Below are positions 47,281 to 55,688 of a stretch of DNA of 64,000 nucleotides, piece by piece. The notes beneath the pieces are model-generated. The model saw only the letters and a program-made list of their open reading frames with translations. It ran no database searches and was not told the origin of the DNA. The stretch is from assembly GCA_965214615.1 (NCBI GenBank), contig OZ243952.1:682001-746000 (forward strand), given 5' to 3'. Origin of the DNA: CBDAUN01 sp965214615. Lineage in GTDB: Bacteria; Pseudomonadota; Gammaproteobacteria; Arenicellales; JAJDZL01. A program made the position numbers and the translations under genes. The first letter of the stretch is position 1. Each line of letters opens with the position of its first letter.

Positions 47281-47504
47281 TTAATGCAACTCGATTTCAA
47301 TTCGGGGTATGGTTCGAATACATTACGACCACGTCCATGGCAGGAACAATTAGATTGTCTTTGCGACATTTTTCACTATGATTGTAGTTTTGCGATTGCG
47401 TCTGCCAGTAATTCTCGGCTGCGGCAATTACGTCGGTAGGAAGCGGCACCCGAAACCGGCGCTACTGCGTGCTTGAACCGCAGCACGACAAAGGAGAACA
47501 ACTG
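47281..47504. other. Region between decayed fragments and aprB
   Basis: About 220 bp. The first part may be further debris of the recombinase-like gene. The last 100 bp return to chromosome-like GC content and should carry the aprBA promoter; AAGGAG at 47491-47496 is the aprB ribosome site. Confidence 0.4.
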
Positions 47505-47969
47505 ATGCCAACCTACGTGAGGACCGACAGGTGCGACGGCTGCGAAGGTCGCAGCAAGGCTGCATGCATGCATATCTGCCCTCATGACCTGATGGCCGTG
47601 GACCTCGACGGTTCGGTGACAGGGCATGCGAACAAGGCGTTCAACCGCGAGCCTCAGCAGTGCTGGGAGTGCTATGCCTGCGTCAAGCATTGTCCGCATC
47701 AGGCGATCGAGGTCCGTCACTACGCCGATGTTGTTCCTCTCGGCGCTTCGGTGCAGCCTGTGCGCGGCGACGATTCGATCGTCTGGAACATCGAGTTCAG
47801 AAACGGCACGCGCAAGCGTTTCGAGTTTCCGGTCAGGACCACGCCGCCCGGCTCGGCCGAACCCTATGAGGGCAAGCCGGCGGCCAATTTCGATGAAATC
47901 GACGACCCGTCTGTGCTTTTTACCCATGGCACGCATTCATGCGATTTGAGCCAATTCGTCAAGTCCTAG
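47505..47969 (+). CDS. aprB: Adenylylsulfate reductase beta subunit AprB
   Basis: 154 aa from the ATG at 47505 (AAGGAG 8 nt upstream); the frame opens at 47469 but that leader is not family-like. Two [4Fe-4S] clusters are bound by C10, C13, C21, C25 and C53, C56, C59, C63 ('RCDGCEGRSKAACMHICPHD' and 'CWECYACVKHCPHQA'). The C-terminal tail 'HGTHSCDLSQFVKS' wraps the alpha subunit. Electron-transfer subunit of dissimilatory APS reductase, cytoplasmic. In sulfur oxidisers it takes electrons from sulfite plus AMP. 18 bp before aprA. Confidence 0.97.
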   Translation: MPTYVRTDRCDGCEGRSKAACMHICPHDLMAVDLDGSVTGHANKAFNREPQQCWECYACVKHCPHQAIEVRHYADVVPLGASVQPVRGDDSIVWNIEFRNGTRKRFEFPVRTTPPGSAEPYEGKPAANFDEIDDPSVLFTHGTHSCDLSQFVKS

Positions 47970-47987
47970 CGATGGAGTGCTGTTCTC

Positions 47988-49943
47988 GTGTCTGAGCATA
48001 CGTTTGAAAACCCCGAAGTCGTCGAAGAGGAAGTCGATATCCTGATCATCGGCGGCGGCATGTCGGCGTGCGGGGCCGCCTTTGAGATCATGCGCTGGGC
48101 CGAAGGCAGCGACCTGAAGATCCGACTGGTCGACAAGGCGGCGATGGACCGTTCAGGTGCCGTGGCTCAAGGTTTGTCCGCAATCAATACCTATATGGGC
48201 GAAAACGACCCTGCCGACTACGTTCGCTATGTGCGCGGCGACTTGATGGGCATCATACGCGAAGATCTTGTCTACGATGTCGGCCGCCACGTAGACGACT
48301 CGGTTAGAAACTTCGAGCAGTGGGGACTGCCGATATGGAAGCAGTCCGGAGATGAGGGCAAGTCCCTGGCCGAAGGCGGACGGCCGGTGCGCACCGGCCG
48401 CTGGCAGATCATGATCAACGGCGAATCGTACAAGTCGATAGTCGCCGAAGCCGCTAGAAAAGCCCTGGGCGAAGACAATATCAGCGAGCATGTGTTCATC
48501 GTCCGGCTCATTGCTGACGCAAATGATCCTGATCGTGTGTGCGCAGCGGCCGGATTCAGCCTGCGCGAGCCCAAGATTATCATCTACAAATTCAAATGCT
48601 GCCTGCTTGCAGCCGGCGGCGCGGTGAACGTTTTCCGACCTCGTTCGGTGGGCGAGGGGACAGGACGCGCCTGGTATCCGGTTTGGAATGCCGGTTCGAC
48701 CTATGCGATGGCGGCCGAGGCCGGCGCCGTATTGACGATGATGGAGAACCGCTTCGTGCCGGCACGGTTCAAGGACGGTTACGGGCCGGTCGGGGCGTGG
48801 TTTCTGCTGTTCAAGGCGAAAGCGCTGAACGCCTTCGGCGAAGACTATCAGCAAGAAAACTTCCACTGCCTCGCCGATCATGGATACGACGCCTATGCGA
48901 GCGGCTCGAAAATGGGCACATGCCTTAGAAACCATCTGATGTTGAAGGAGATGCGCGAAGGTCGCGGGCCGATATTTATCGACACGCCGACCGCGATGGC
49001 CAAGCTTGCCGAGACCATGACGCCGGACCAGATCAAGCACCTCGAAGCCGAAGCGTGGGAGGATTTCCTAGACATGACGATCGCCCAGTGCGGCGTATGG
49101 GCGGGCGAAAACATCGAGCCTGACAAGGACATGTCCGAGCTGATGCCCACTGAGCCGTATCTGCTCGGATCGCACGCAGGGTGCGCAGGGATCTGGTGCT
49201 CCGGCCCCGATGACCTGCCGGGAGTTCCGGACAGCTATCACTGGGGCTATAACCGGATGACGACGGTCAAGGGCCTGTTTACCGCGGGAGACGGTGTCGG
49301 CGCATCGGGCCACAAGTTCTCGTCCGGGTCGCATGCCGAGGGCCGCATCGCAGCCAAGTCGATGATCAGGTTCGTGCGCGACCATTGTGAATTCAAGCCC
49401 GAGCCCAGCCGCACCGCCGAACAGATCGCGCAAGAGATCTACCGCCCGGTCGCCACCTATCTCAAATACAGGGACTACACCACTTCAATCGATGTCAATC
49501 CCCGGTATATCACGCCGAAAATGTTTCAGTTTCGGTTGCAGAAAATCATGGACGAATATGTCGCAGGCGTTGCCACCTGGTACCAGACCAACGAAAAGAT
49601 GCTGGAAATCGCTGAAAGGAAGCTCGAAATGCTTCGCGAGGACTCACTGAAGCTGCGGGCCAAGGATCCGCACGAACTGCTCAGGGCGTGGGAGAACACG
49701 CATCGGCTGATCACGGCGTTTGCGCACATGAAGCACATCCAGTTTAGAAAGGAGACCCGCTACCCGGGATACTACTACCGAATGGACTATCAGCGCATTG
49801 ATGACGAAAACTGGAAGTGCTTCGTAAACTCCAGGTTTGACCGCGATACCGGACGGTGGGCCGTGTGGAAGGAGCCGTACTGGCGTTTGATCAGGTTTGC
49901 AGACGAGCCTGAAGCGCTTTCCAGGCAGGGCAGCGCGGTTTGA
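47988..49943 (+). CDS. aprA: Adenylylsulfate reductase alpha subunit AprA
   Basis: 651 aa starting at GTG 47988. FAD-binding 'DILIIGGGMSACGAAFEIMR' near residues 17-36, 'DKAAMDRSGAVAQGLSAINTYMG' and 'KFSSGSHAEGRIAAKSMIRF' are diagnostic. It interconverts adenosine 5'-phosphosulfate and sulfite + AMP. Together with AprB it marks dissimilatory sulfur metabolism, in this lineage probably sulfite oxidation. The partners normally found near it (sat, aprM or qmoABC) are not in the window: the next gene is zapG. Confidence 0.98.
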   Translation: MSEHTFENPEVVEEEVDILIIGGGMSACGAAFEIMRWAEGSDLKIRLVDKAAMDRSGAVAQGLSAINTYMGENDPADYVRYVRGDLMGIIREDLVYDVGRHVDDSVRNFEQWGLPIWKQSGDEGKSLAEGGRPVRTGRWQIMINGESYKSIVAEAARKALGEDNISEHVFIVRLIADANDPDRVCAAAGFSLREPKIIIYKFKCCLLAAGGAVNVFRPRSVGEGTGRAWYPVWNAGSTYAMAAEAGAVLTMMENRFVPARFKDGYGPVGAWFLLFKAKALNAFGEDYQQENFHCLADHGYDAYASGSKMGTCLRNHLMLKEMREGRGPIFIDTPTAMAKLAETMTPDQIKHLEAEAWEDFLDMTIAQCGVWAGENIEPDKDMSELMPTEPYLLGSHAGCAGIWCSGPDDLPGVPDSYHWGYNRMTTVKGLFTAGDGVGASGHKFSSGSHAEGRIAAKSMIRFVRDHCEFKPEPSRTAEQIAQEIYRPVATYLKYRDYTTSIDVNPRYITPKMFQFRLQKIMDEYVAGVATWYQTNEKMLEIAERKLEMLREDSLKLRAKDPHELLRAWENTHRLITAFAHMKHIQFRKETRYPGYYYRMDYQRIDDENWKCFVNSRFDRDTGRWAVWKEPYWRLIRFADEPEALSRQGSAV

Positions 49944-50069
49944 TTGATATAATCAGCGATGCGGTACAGGCAATTCGATGGTCTTGCGCCGCAGTAGACT
50001 CAGTTGGAGACAGCTCGTTTTGTTTGATGGATTTGTTTCGATAGCCGGCTAGATGCGGCGTTTTGCGTT

Positions 50070-50528
50070 GTGGATTACTGGTCTTATCTTGCAATAGGGG
50101 TCGCAGTCGGGGCGATTGCGGCGAGCCTGATCGCGTTTATCGTGAGCCGCAGGTCTGCCTCGCATATCGAAATGAAAAGGCTGCAGACTCAGCACGATCA
50201 GTTGCGTTCGGAATACAGCGAGTACAAAAAGCAGGTCCGAACTCATTTCTCCGATACAGCTGTTTTGCTGCAGAACGTCAACGAAAGTCACAAGCAGCTG
50301 TATCAGTCGATGGCGAGCAGCGTTTCTTCGCTTTGCTCGTTCGAAGACGGAGGCACTCCCGAGGCGCTGACGCAGCAGATTCGGGCGCTCACTGAAAAAG
50401 CCGCAGGCGATGAACCGCTCTTGAATTCGCCGATCGAAGAAGACCTCGAGGATCCGATTCGCGAGGACCCGATTCTGTCAGATGTCGACGATCTCCCGGA
50501 TGAAGCCGATTCCAAGAAAGACGGCTAG
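50070..50528 (+). CDS. zapG: ZapG/YhcB cell-envelope protein (DUF1043)
   Basis: 152 aa from GTG 50070. N-terminal membrane anchor (about residues 5-25, 'YLAIGVAVGAIAASLIAFIV'), a coiled coil (about 30-90, 'KRLQTQHDQLRSEYSEYKKQVRTHF'), then the conserved 'SDTAVLLQNVNESHKQLYQSMASS', and a disordered acidic tail. The family is largely confined to gammaproteobacteria and takes part in cell division and envelope synthesis. This is one of the better lineage markers in the window. Confidence 0.92.
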   Translation: MDYWSYLAIGVAVGAIAASLIAFIVSRRSASHIEMKRLQTQHDQLRSEYSEYKKQVRTHFSDTAVLLQNVNESHKQLYQSMASSVSSLCSFEDGGTPEALTQQIRALTEKAAGDEPLLNSPIEEDLEDPIREDPILSDVDDLPDEADSKKDG

Positions 50529-50599
50529 GCGTTGAGGCTTGGCGGCCTGATATTAGGGGCGGGTGTTCAGTGGAATTCCAAAGCAGGCTGAACGTCAAT

Positions 50600-51022
50600 T
50601 CACTCCGCGTTCCAGGGATTGATCACCGGTAGATCGATTGTTGCAAAATCGGTTACATTTCTGGTAACGATTGTCATGCCGTGCACGATTGCTGTCGCGG
50701 CGATCAGTGCATCGCGTTCCGCCCGCGGGTCCGGCACATGTGGTCGAGCGCATTTGAGTGCGACTGCCGAATTAATCGGTAGTGTGCGCTCCGCAAATTC
50801 GGGTAAAACATGACGGCTCATCCAATGCCGCAGCATAGATCCCTGCCTGGCGTCACGCTTTTCGATACGAAGTATGCCAATTTCCAACTCCATTAGGGTC
50901 AATACGGAGATGTAGAAACTGGCAGTGACCTGACTTGACATCCAGGCTATGACACCGGCATCGGCTCTGCCGTCTCCGGCCTTGCGCAACTCGGAGATGA
51001 CGTTGGTGTCAAGCAAGAACAT
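50600..51022 (-). CDS. vapC: PIN-domain toxin VapC
   Basis: 140 aa from the ATG at 51022 that overlaps the antitoxin stop (TAATG); a TTG two codons earlier is less likely. PIN acidic residues: Asp5 in 'MFLLDTNVISELRK', Glu in 'LTLMELEIGI', Asp in 'AERDALIAATA' and Asp in 'TRNVTDFATI'. This is the FitB/VapC-like group that ends 'VTDF...PVINPW'. Mg-dependent endoribonuclease, neutralised by the Phd/YefM-type partner. Sits in otherwise core surroundings. Confidence 0.93.
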   Translation of the reverse strand: MFLLDTNVISELRKAGDGRADAGVIAWMSSQVTASFYISVLTLMELEIGILRIEKRDARQGSMLRHWMSRHVLPEFAERTLPINSAVALKCARPHVPDPRAERDALIAATAIVHGMTIVTRNVTDFATIDLPVINPWNAE

Positions 51023-51276
51023 TAGCAAAGCTTTACTTTGGCACTCTCGATGCGGGCACGTGGAGGCTCGAATTCGATTTCGGACAATCCCGGCATCGCT
51101 AATGCATCTACGAGGCTGATTCGTTCGCCCTTTAATCTGTTGTATTCCGCGATACTCAGAAGTACGTGCTTCGGCTCACTGCGATTGGTGATGAATACGG
51201 GTCCCAAGTCTGCCGCATTTTTTGCACGGGATACACTCCTGTTAAATTCACGGCTGGTAAATGTTGTAATACTCAT
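51022..51276 (-). CDS. Phd/YefM-type antitoxin
   Basis: 84 aa from the ATG at 51276 with GGAGG 8 nt upstream; ten earlier codons in the frame are not needed. 'ITTFTSREFNRSVSRAKNAADLGPVFITNRSEPKHVLLSIAEYNRL' is the Phd/YefM fold that binds DNA as a dimer; the acidic/hydrophobic C-terminus ('LSEIEFEPPRARIESAKVKL') wraps the toxin. Probably represses its own operon. One-base overlap with vapC. Confidence 0.92.
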   Translation of the reverse strand: MSITTFTSREFNRSVSRAKNAADLGPVFITNRSEPKHVLLSIAEYNRLKGERISLVDALAMPGLSEIEFEPPRARIESAKVKLC

Positions 51277-51527
51277 GGCAAATTCCTCCAAATTGTATGC
51301 AGTCATATGGCTACTTTATCAATTGAACGCAATAGATCAACCAGGATCGAGCAATTCTTGAACGAACTTCAGGACGAAGTGGCGCAGCAGTAAACGTGAT
51401 CAGGGACCGAGGCATGACACGGTTGGAGATTTTTTCACGCTGCAACATTGTCCCTCAGCCGGGGATTGGCGGCAGTCCAATGTCTGCCGCGGCGGACGCG
51501 TATTAAGGCAAGGCTGGAAACTTCGAA

Positions 51528-51872
51528 TCAGTCGCCGGATCTGCCTTCCGGCGGGGGGAACGGGATCGGAAACTGGGTCACGCCGCCTTTTTCCGAAGTT
51601 GAAACGACCTTGGCGGGACCTTCTCTTTCAACTTCGTCTACCCGTACCACCGAGTGAATCGGGATGTAGGTGCAGCTGACCCCTTCGAACTGGGTTCTCA
51701 GCTGTTCTTCGCCGGGATTGACGACCAGCTTTGATTGCTCCCCGAAGACTAGTTCGCGTACTTCGAGAAAGGCATACATGTCGCTCTGCGAGACAGACCG
51801 GGCGTACAGCTCGTATACCTTTGACGAGCTTTGAAAAATGACTCGATATGTTCGTTTCTTCTTTGCTGGCAT
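51528..51872 (-). CDS. DUF1820 family protein
   Basis: 114 aa from the ATG at 51872 (MPAKKKRTYRVIF); the longer frame to 51932 is not supported. The protein has 'YRVIFQSSSKVYELYARSVSQSDMYAFLEVRELVFGEQS' and 'CTYIPIHSVVRVDEVEREGPAKV', characteristic of DUF1820, found mainly in gammaproteobacteria, of unknown role. Small soluble beta-rich protein with a Pro/Gly-rich disordered tail. Confidence 0.9.
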   Translation of the reverse strand: MPAKKKRTYRVIFQSSSKVYELYARSVSQSDMYAFLEVRELVFGEQSKLVVNPGEEQLRTQFEGVSCTYIPIHSVVRVDEVEREGPAKVVSTSEKGGVTQFPIPFPPPEGRSGD

Positions 51873-52013
51873 CGCAGAAAACTTCACGCGCGATTTGGTT
51901 AAGGGGTACAGCAGATGAGATGCTGGTGTCAAGATTGTATCAAATTCGAACGACTGGCCATTGGCGCAGGCCGTTTCTCTGGAACGAACGACATCGTCCG
52001 GCTAAACCGAGGC

Positions 52014-52163
52014 CTACCAGTCGATTTCGATGCCCCACCAGATAAGGACGGCGGGCACGATAAGCCACAGCAGCCCTTTAATCAGGAAAAACAGAAATGC
52101 GCCGACGCCAAAGCGCTTCGCGTATTGGCGCAGTCTGCTTTGGTGTTTGGTCGGTTCCGTCAT
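52014..52163 (-). CDS. 49-aa single-helix membrane protein
   Basis: ATG at 52163, 49 residues: a basic N-terminus (MTEPTKHQSRLRQYAKRFG) and one helix (about 20-42, 'VGAFLFFLIKGLLWLIVPA'). Short proteins of this type, with 'FLFFLIKGLLWL', recur next to core genes in gammaproteobacteria, so it is likely real. The frame is open further upstream (to 52364) but that part overlaps the hydrolase gene and does not look like protein. Function unknown. Confidence 0.6.
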   Translation of the reverse strand: MTEPTKHQSRLRQYAKRFGVGAFLFFLIKGLLWLIVPAVLIWWGIEIDW

Positions 52164-52245
52164 GACTGTCGGTATTGATAGATGGCAGCAATTGTACAGC
52201 ATGACCGAAGCGGATCGTTGGCGCATAGCCGGTAAGATTTCGGAT

Positions 52246-53100
52246 TCAGGCAGCTTGCCGCTGCAAGAACGGCTGCACCGCCGGTGCGACGGATGCCGGG
52301 TCATCCATATGCACGTGATGTCCGCCCTTGACTCGAACAACTTCAAGATCTGCAATCTGCGCATTTCGCTCCGAACTTGCAGGATATTGGCTCAAAGTTC
52401 CTTCATCGGGGATCAAAAGGCGGGATTCGCATCCAATGTGCGGCAGCAATTCAAACACATGATTTTCAGTCCAGTACATCGGTGTCGGCATGCGCAGCTT
52501 TGCATCAGTGCCCCATTTGTATCCGCCTTCAGATCTTGTGAGGTTGCGTTCGGCTAGCAGCGCCGCCGATTGTGGGAGAATTTGCCCGGTTTGGTTTGCC
52601 TCATGCCGGGCCTTTGCGGCCTCAGCTTTTGATTTGTAGATTTTCGGACCTCTCGAGAGTCGAATTGTGTAGGAAAGGAATCGAGCCAACCGCGCGGGAA
52701 ATTGCTTTGACTTCTCAGTCATCGGCCCCATTCCGTCAATCATGGCCAGACGACTGATCTTGCCTGGCTGACCGGCAGCGAGCACAGCGCCGATAATGCC
52801 TCCAAGCGAGTGGCCGAGAACAGCGAATTTTTTAAGTCCCAGCGCCTCGGCCGCAAGCAGCACGTCGGCCGCGTAGTCGATGACGTAGTACGCCGAAGAA
52901 CCCGTACGGTGCTCCGACTTGCCATGTCCAGGCAAATCCAGGGCGATCAGGTGTACGCCGGATAGATGCTCGGCCAAAGGAATAAAGCTTGCAGCATTGT
53001 CCAGCCAGCCGTGAATTGCCAGTACTGCAGGGTCCTCATCGCTGCCCCAGGTCAGGGCAGACATCTTCGAGTTCCGAGTTTCGATAGTGTGTTCGTGCAT
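52246..53100 (-). CDS. Alpha/beta hydrolase
   Basis: 284 aa. Alpha/beta fold with oxyanion region 'AIHGWLDNAASFIPLAEHL', nucleophile elbow GHSLGG (Ser98), and C-terminal catalytic 'VKGGHHVHMDDP' (His about 264); the acid is probably Asp in the preceding 'LIPDEGTLSQYP' region. The sequence group resembles serine hydrolase-like (SERHL) esterases. The substrate cannot be inferred. Leads a leftward run with the small membrane gene and DUF1820 gene downstream; the MATE gene lies 71 bp upstream on the same strand. Confidence 0.9.
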   Translation of the reverse strand: MHEHTIETRNSKMSALTWGSDEDPAVLAIHGWLDNAASFIPLAEHLSGVHLIALDLPGHGKSEHRTGSSAYYVIDYAADVLLAAEALGLKKFAVLGHSLGGIIGAVLAAGQPGKISRLAMIDGMGPMTEKSKQFPARLARFLSYTIRLSRGPKIYKSKAEAAKARHEANQTGQILPQSAALLAERNLTRSEGGYKWGTDAKLRMPTPMYWTENHVFELLPHIGCESRLLIPDEGTLSQYPASSERNAQIADLEVVRVKGGHHVHMDDPASVAPAVQPFLQRQAA

Positions 53101-53171
53101 TGATTGTCAGATGGTCCGGATCGGTGGGTGCGGAAGGCGATTATAGTCGTCCTATCCGCAGCCGATTAGAC

Positions 53172-54578
53172 TCAGTTGCGGCACTTGTATTTGAATCGTG
53201 CGCCGAGCATGAATACTGCGACAATGGCGCCGATGCCGATTGACAGCATAAGCGCAGTGGCTCCGCCGTTTTGAACGACACCGGCATAGTATGCGATCGG
53301 CACCATAACCAGCCACCACGAAACAAGCATCGAAAGCGTAATGAACCACATGTCCTGAAGTCCTCTGAGCGCACCGACCAGCACAGTCTGCAGCCCGTCG
53401 GGAATCATTACAAAAGCGGTAATCACAATTACCCCGGCCGTCGCAGCGACGACTTCGGCATCGTCGCTGTAGATGGCAGCGAAGAAATTCGGGGCAGCCA
53501 GATAGGCGATGCAGATCAGCGTCATGACAAGCGCCCCGAGAACCGCCGCTGTCCAGCCTGCAGACGGGATGTCCTTGAAATTTCTCTGGCCGGTATGATT
53601 TGCGACCCGAACGCTAGCCGCCATGCTGAATCCCAGGGCGAACATGAATGCCAGGGCGATCAATTGCATAGTGGCGGACCACACGGCGGTCTGCAGTACG
53701 CCGAGAAAGCCTGCGAACAGCGTCATCACCGAAAACGAGGAGCTTTCAAGACTGTGAGCGACTGCAGCGGGATATCCCAGAACGCGCAAGTTCTTCGAAG
53801 TTTGCCGCAGTTCGGACTTCGATATGCGGGCGAGCAGCCCGTATTCCTTTCGATCCAATGCGTAGAGCACATAGGCTGCCAGTGTGAAGAATGTCACCCA
53901 TCGCACGATTGCAGTGGCAAGCGCAGCGCCTTCGGCGCCCATTTCAGGCACGCCTAAGTTGCCGTAGATGAACATCCAGTTCAGCGCCACATTCAGGACA
54001 TTCGAAGCGAACATTACAACCATGCCTGCAAACGGACGCTGCAGTCCTTCCAGAAACAGCGTGGTTGCAATTGCGCAGAGCAGACCGGCCATGCCGTAGC
54101 CGTGCATTTTCAGCACTACTCCGCCGCCCGTTGCCAGATATTCGCTTTGACCGGCAAGCAACAGGATCTGCTCGCCGAATTGAAGAATGATCCCGCTGAC
54201 GATGCCGAGTGCCATGGCATGGATCAGGCCCACCCGCCAGACTTTGCCGCACGCTTCGCATTGCCTAGCGCCTTCGGCTCTGGCGGTAAGCAGTGCGATA
54301 CCGACAAGCATGCCGATGCCGACCAGCAGAGCCGGCAGCATCGGGGCGCTTGATATTCCGTAGTAGGCGAGCGCGTCGGTGCTGTAGCGGCCGCACATTG
54401 CAGTATCAACCGTGATAATCAAGAATGCGGCGGCCCTTGAAAGCATGACCGGCCAGGCCAGATTCAAGATGCTTTTGGTTTCTTTTAGATTGAATGTCAC
54501 AAGTGCGTCTGTCACTGAGTTGGATTGCAGTATGCAAGGAACGCGGAGGATATGCAACACCATGGACGCAAACCGCAT
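53172..54578 (-). CDS. MATE family efflux transporter
   Basis: 468 aa from the ATG at 54578; the frame runs to a TTG at 54617 and GTG codons at 54515 and 54500 would place the start closer to the first helix, so the start is uncertain. About 12 membrane segments in two repeats. First-helix 'ILNLAWPVMLSRAAAFLIITVDTAMCG' and 'LFLEGLQRPFAGMVVMFASNVLNVALNWMFIY' and 'VGALRGLQDMW' (the MATE 'P.GLQTVL.GALRG..D' motif) identify a Na+- or H+-driven multidrug/toxin exporter of the NorM/DinF superfamily. Confidence 0.92.
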   Translation of the reverse strand: MRFASMVLHILRVPCILQSNSVTDALVTFNLKETKSILNLAWPVMLSRAAAFLIITVDTAMCGRYSTDALAYYGISSAPMLPALLVGIGMLVGIALLTARAEGARQCEACGKVWRVGLIHAMALGIVSGIILQFGEQILLLAGQSEYLATGGGVVLKMHGYGMAGLLCAIATTLFLEGLQRPFAGMVVMFASNVLNVALNWMFIYGNLGVPEMGAEGAALATAIVRWVTFFTLAAYVLYALDRKEYGLLARISKSELRQTSKNLRVLGYPAAVAHSLESSSFSVMTLFAGFLGVLQTAVWSATMQLIALAFMFALGFSMAASVRVANHTGQRNFKDIPSAGWTAAVLGALVMTLICIAYLAAPNFFAAIYSDDAEVVAATAGVIVITAFVMIPDGLQTVLVGALRGLQDMWFITLSMLVSWWLVMVPIAYYAGVVQNGGATALMLSIGIGAIVAVFMLGARFKYKCRN

Positions 54579-55435
54579 TGTTGATTGAACATGGAATTTC
54601 GCCTTTAATAAAGCCAAGTGACGTTATGAGTGAATTTCTGGCGTCGCACTAAACTCGGCTGACGTTCGGGTAGACGCTTCATTATGTTCTCTAAACCCGG
54701 TTGCCGCGACTGCCGGTTCTTGCGTTTTCTCAGATACTGAACTTTGGCACTGCAGTTCCCAGATCGGCTCAGTTTCAGCTGTAAGCGCCTATGAAATCGG
54801 CAAGCCGAGTTTGAGAAGCGACCGCCGCAAACTGAAACTAAGGAGCGCAGTGAGGCACGAGCAGCAGGTAAAAGTCGCTCCCAACAGTTTTCTCCAACTT
54901 CCTACGGGACACCGCGGCAACGGTCGACTCTGCAGATGTAAACGAAAACTAAACAGACAGGGCACACTGTGCATGAAATTCAAGTTTGGATTTTAAGCTG
55001 AATAGCGCATCCGACAGGCTCGCACGTAAAAAAGTTCGGCAAAGTGATAGAGGGAGTGTGAGACGGAATCGAGGCAAGACGGCTGTCGATCATTTGGGTG
55101 TTTAATGCATCGCCATGTCAAGCGCCATTGTCTTCCTAGGCAACGCGTGCAGCGCCAGTTGACGAAAATGTGTGAAAATGGGAAAATAGCATCATGAACG
55201 CACTGGACCGGAACGTGCGGAGACAGACTGCTTCGGCGGCAGCGCCAGTGCGGCATGAACGAGATGATGGATGAACTCACTGCTTAAGGGGTGTGGCGAT
55301 GGACAGCGCGATGAGTGGACAGTGCAGCGGACCGGCAGCGTCCTGCAAAAGGATTGGGAGACGCCTTTTGGCGTTGTATCCGGGTTTCGGATCGGTCTTT
55401 GAAAATGGATTGACGGTATCGGGTGAAAACGATAT
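54579..55435. other. Intergenic region before giant autotransporter gene
   Basis: About 860 bp. No convincing gene: small frames on both strands (54789-54996, 54993-55280) overlap and have no family-like content. The right part should hold the promoter of the autotransporter gene; GGTGA at 55422-55426 is a plausible ribosome site 9 nt before the ATG at 55436. Confidence 0.45.
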
Positions 55436-55582
55436 ATGATCGCCGGATCGCCGGATCGCCGGATCGCCGGATCGCCGGATCGCCGGATCGCCGGATCGCC
55501 GGATCGCCGGATCGCCGGATCGCCGGATCGCGCCCTGTGCGTCCTTCCTACACCGCCTAGGGTACTGCGCCTCTCGGCCTGA
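55436..55582 (+). other. Out-of-frame leader ORF through the octanucleotide repeat
   Basis: ATG at 55436 with GGTGA 9 nt upstream reads through the repeat (peptide period IAGSPDRR) and stops at TGA 55580-55582 in the present copy number, 48 codons. With one repeat unit more, or two fewer, this ATG would continue into the large autotransporter frame, giving a protein of about 2055 residues. It is therefore the likely true start region of the gene at 55689. Confidence 0.55.
55438..55531. repeat. Octanucleotide tandem repeat (GATCGCCG), phase-variation candidate
   Basis: Eleven perfect GATCGCCG units (55438-55525) followed by a partial unit GATCGC (55526-55531). All three plus-strand frames within the repeat are free of stop codons. 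Since 8 is not a multiple of 3, gain or loss of units by slipped-strand mispairing changes the reading frame. It lies at the 5' end of a surface-protein gene, the classic place for a contingency locus. Confidence 0.95.
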
Positions 55583-55688
55583 GCTATCTTCTACAGGCAG
55601 TTATTCCGACTCACGCCGGTCAGCTTCTTCCTCTGACAGTTTCGCACTTTCCCCCGCCCGCAACCTGCGGCGCGGCCTGCTACCGGCA

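Noticed and set aside
55438..55531. CRISPR array
   Set aside because: The unit is 8 bp with no spacers; it is a simple tandem repeat.
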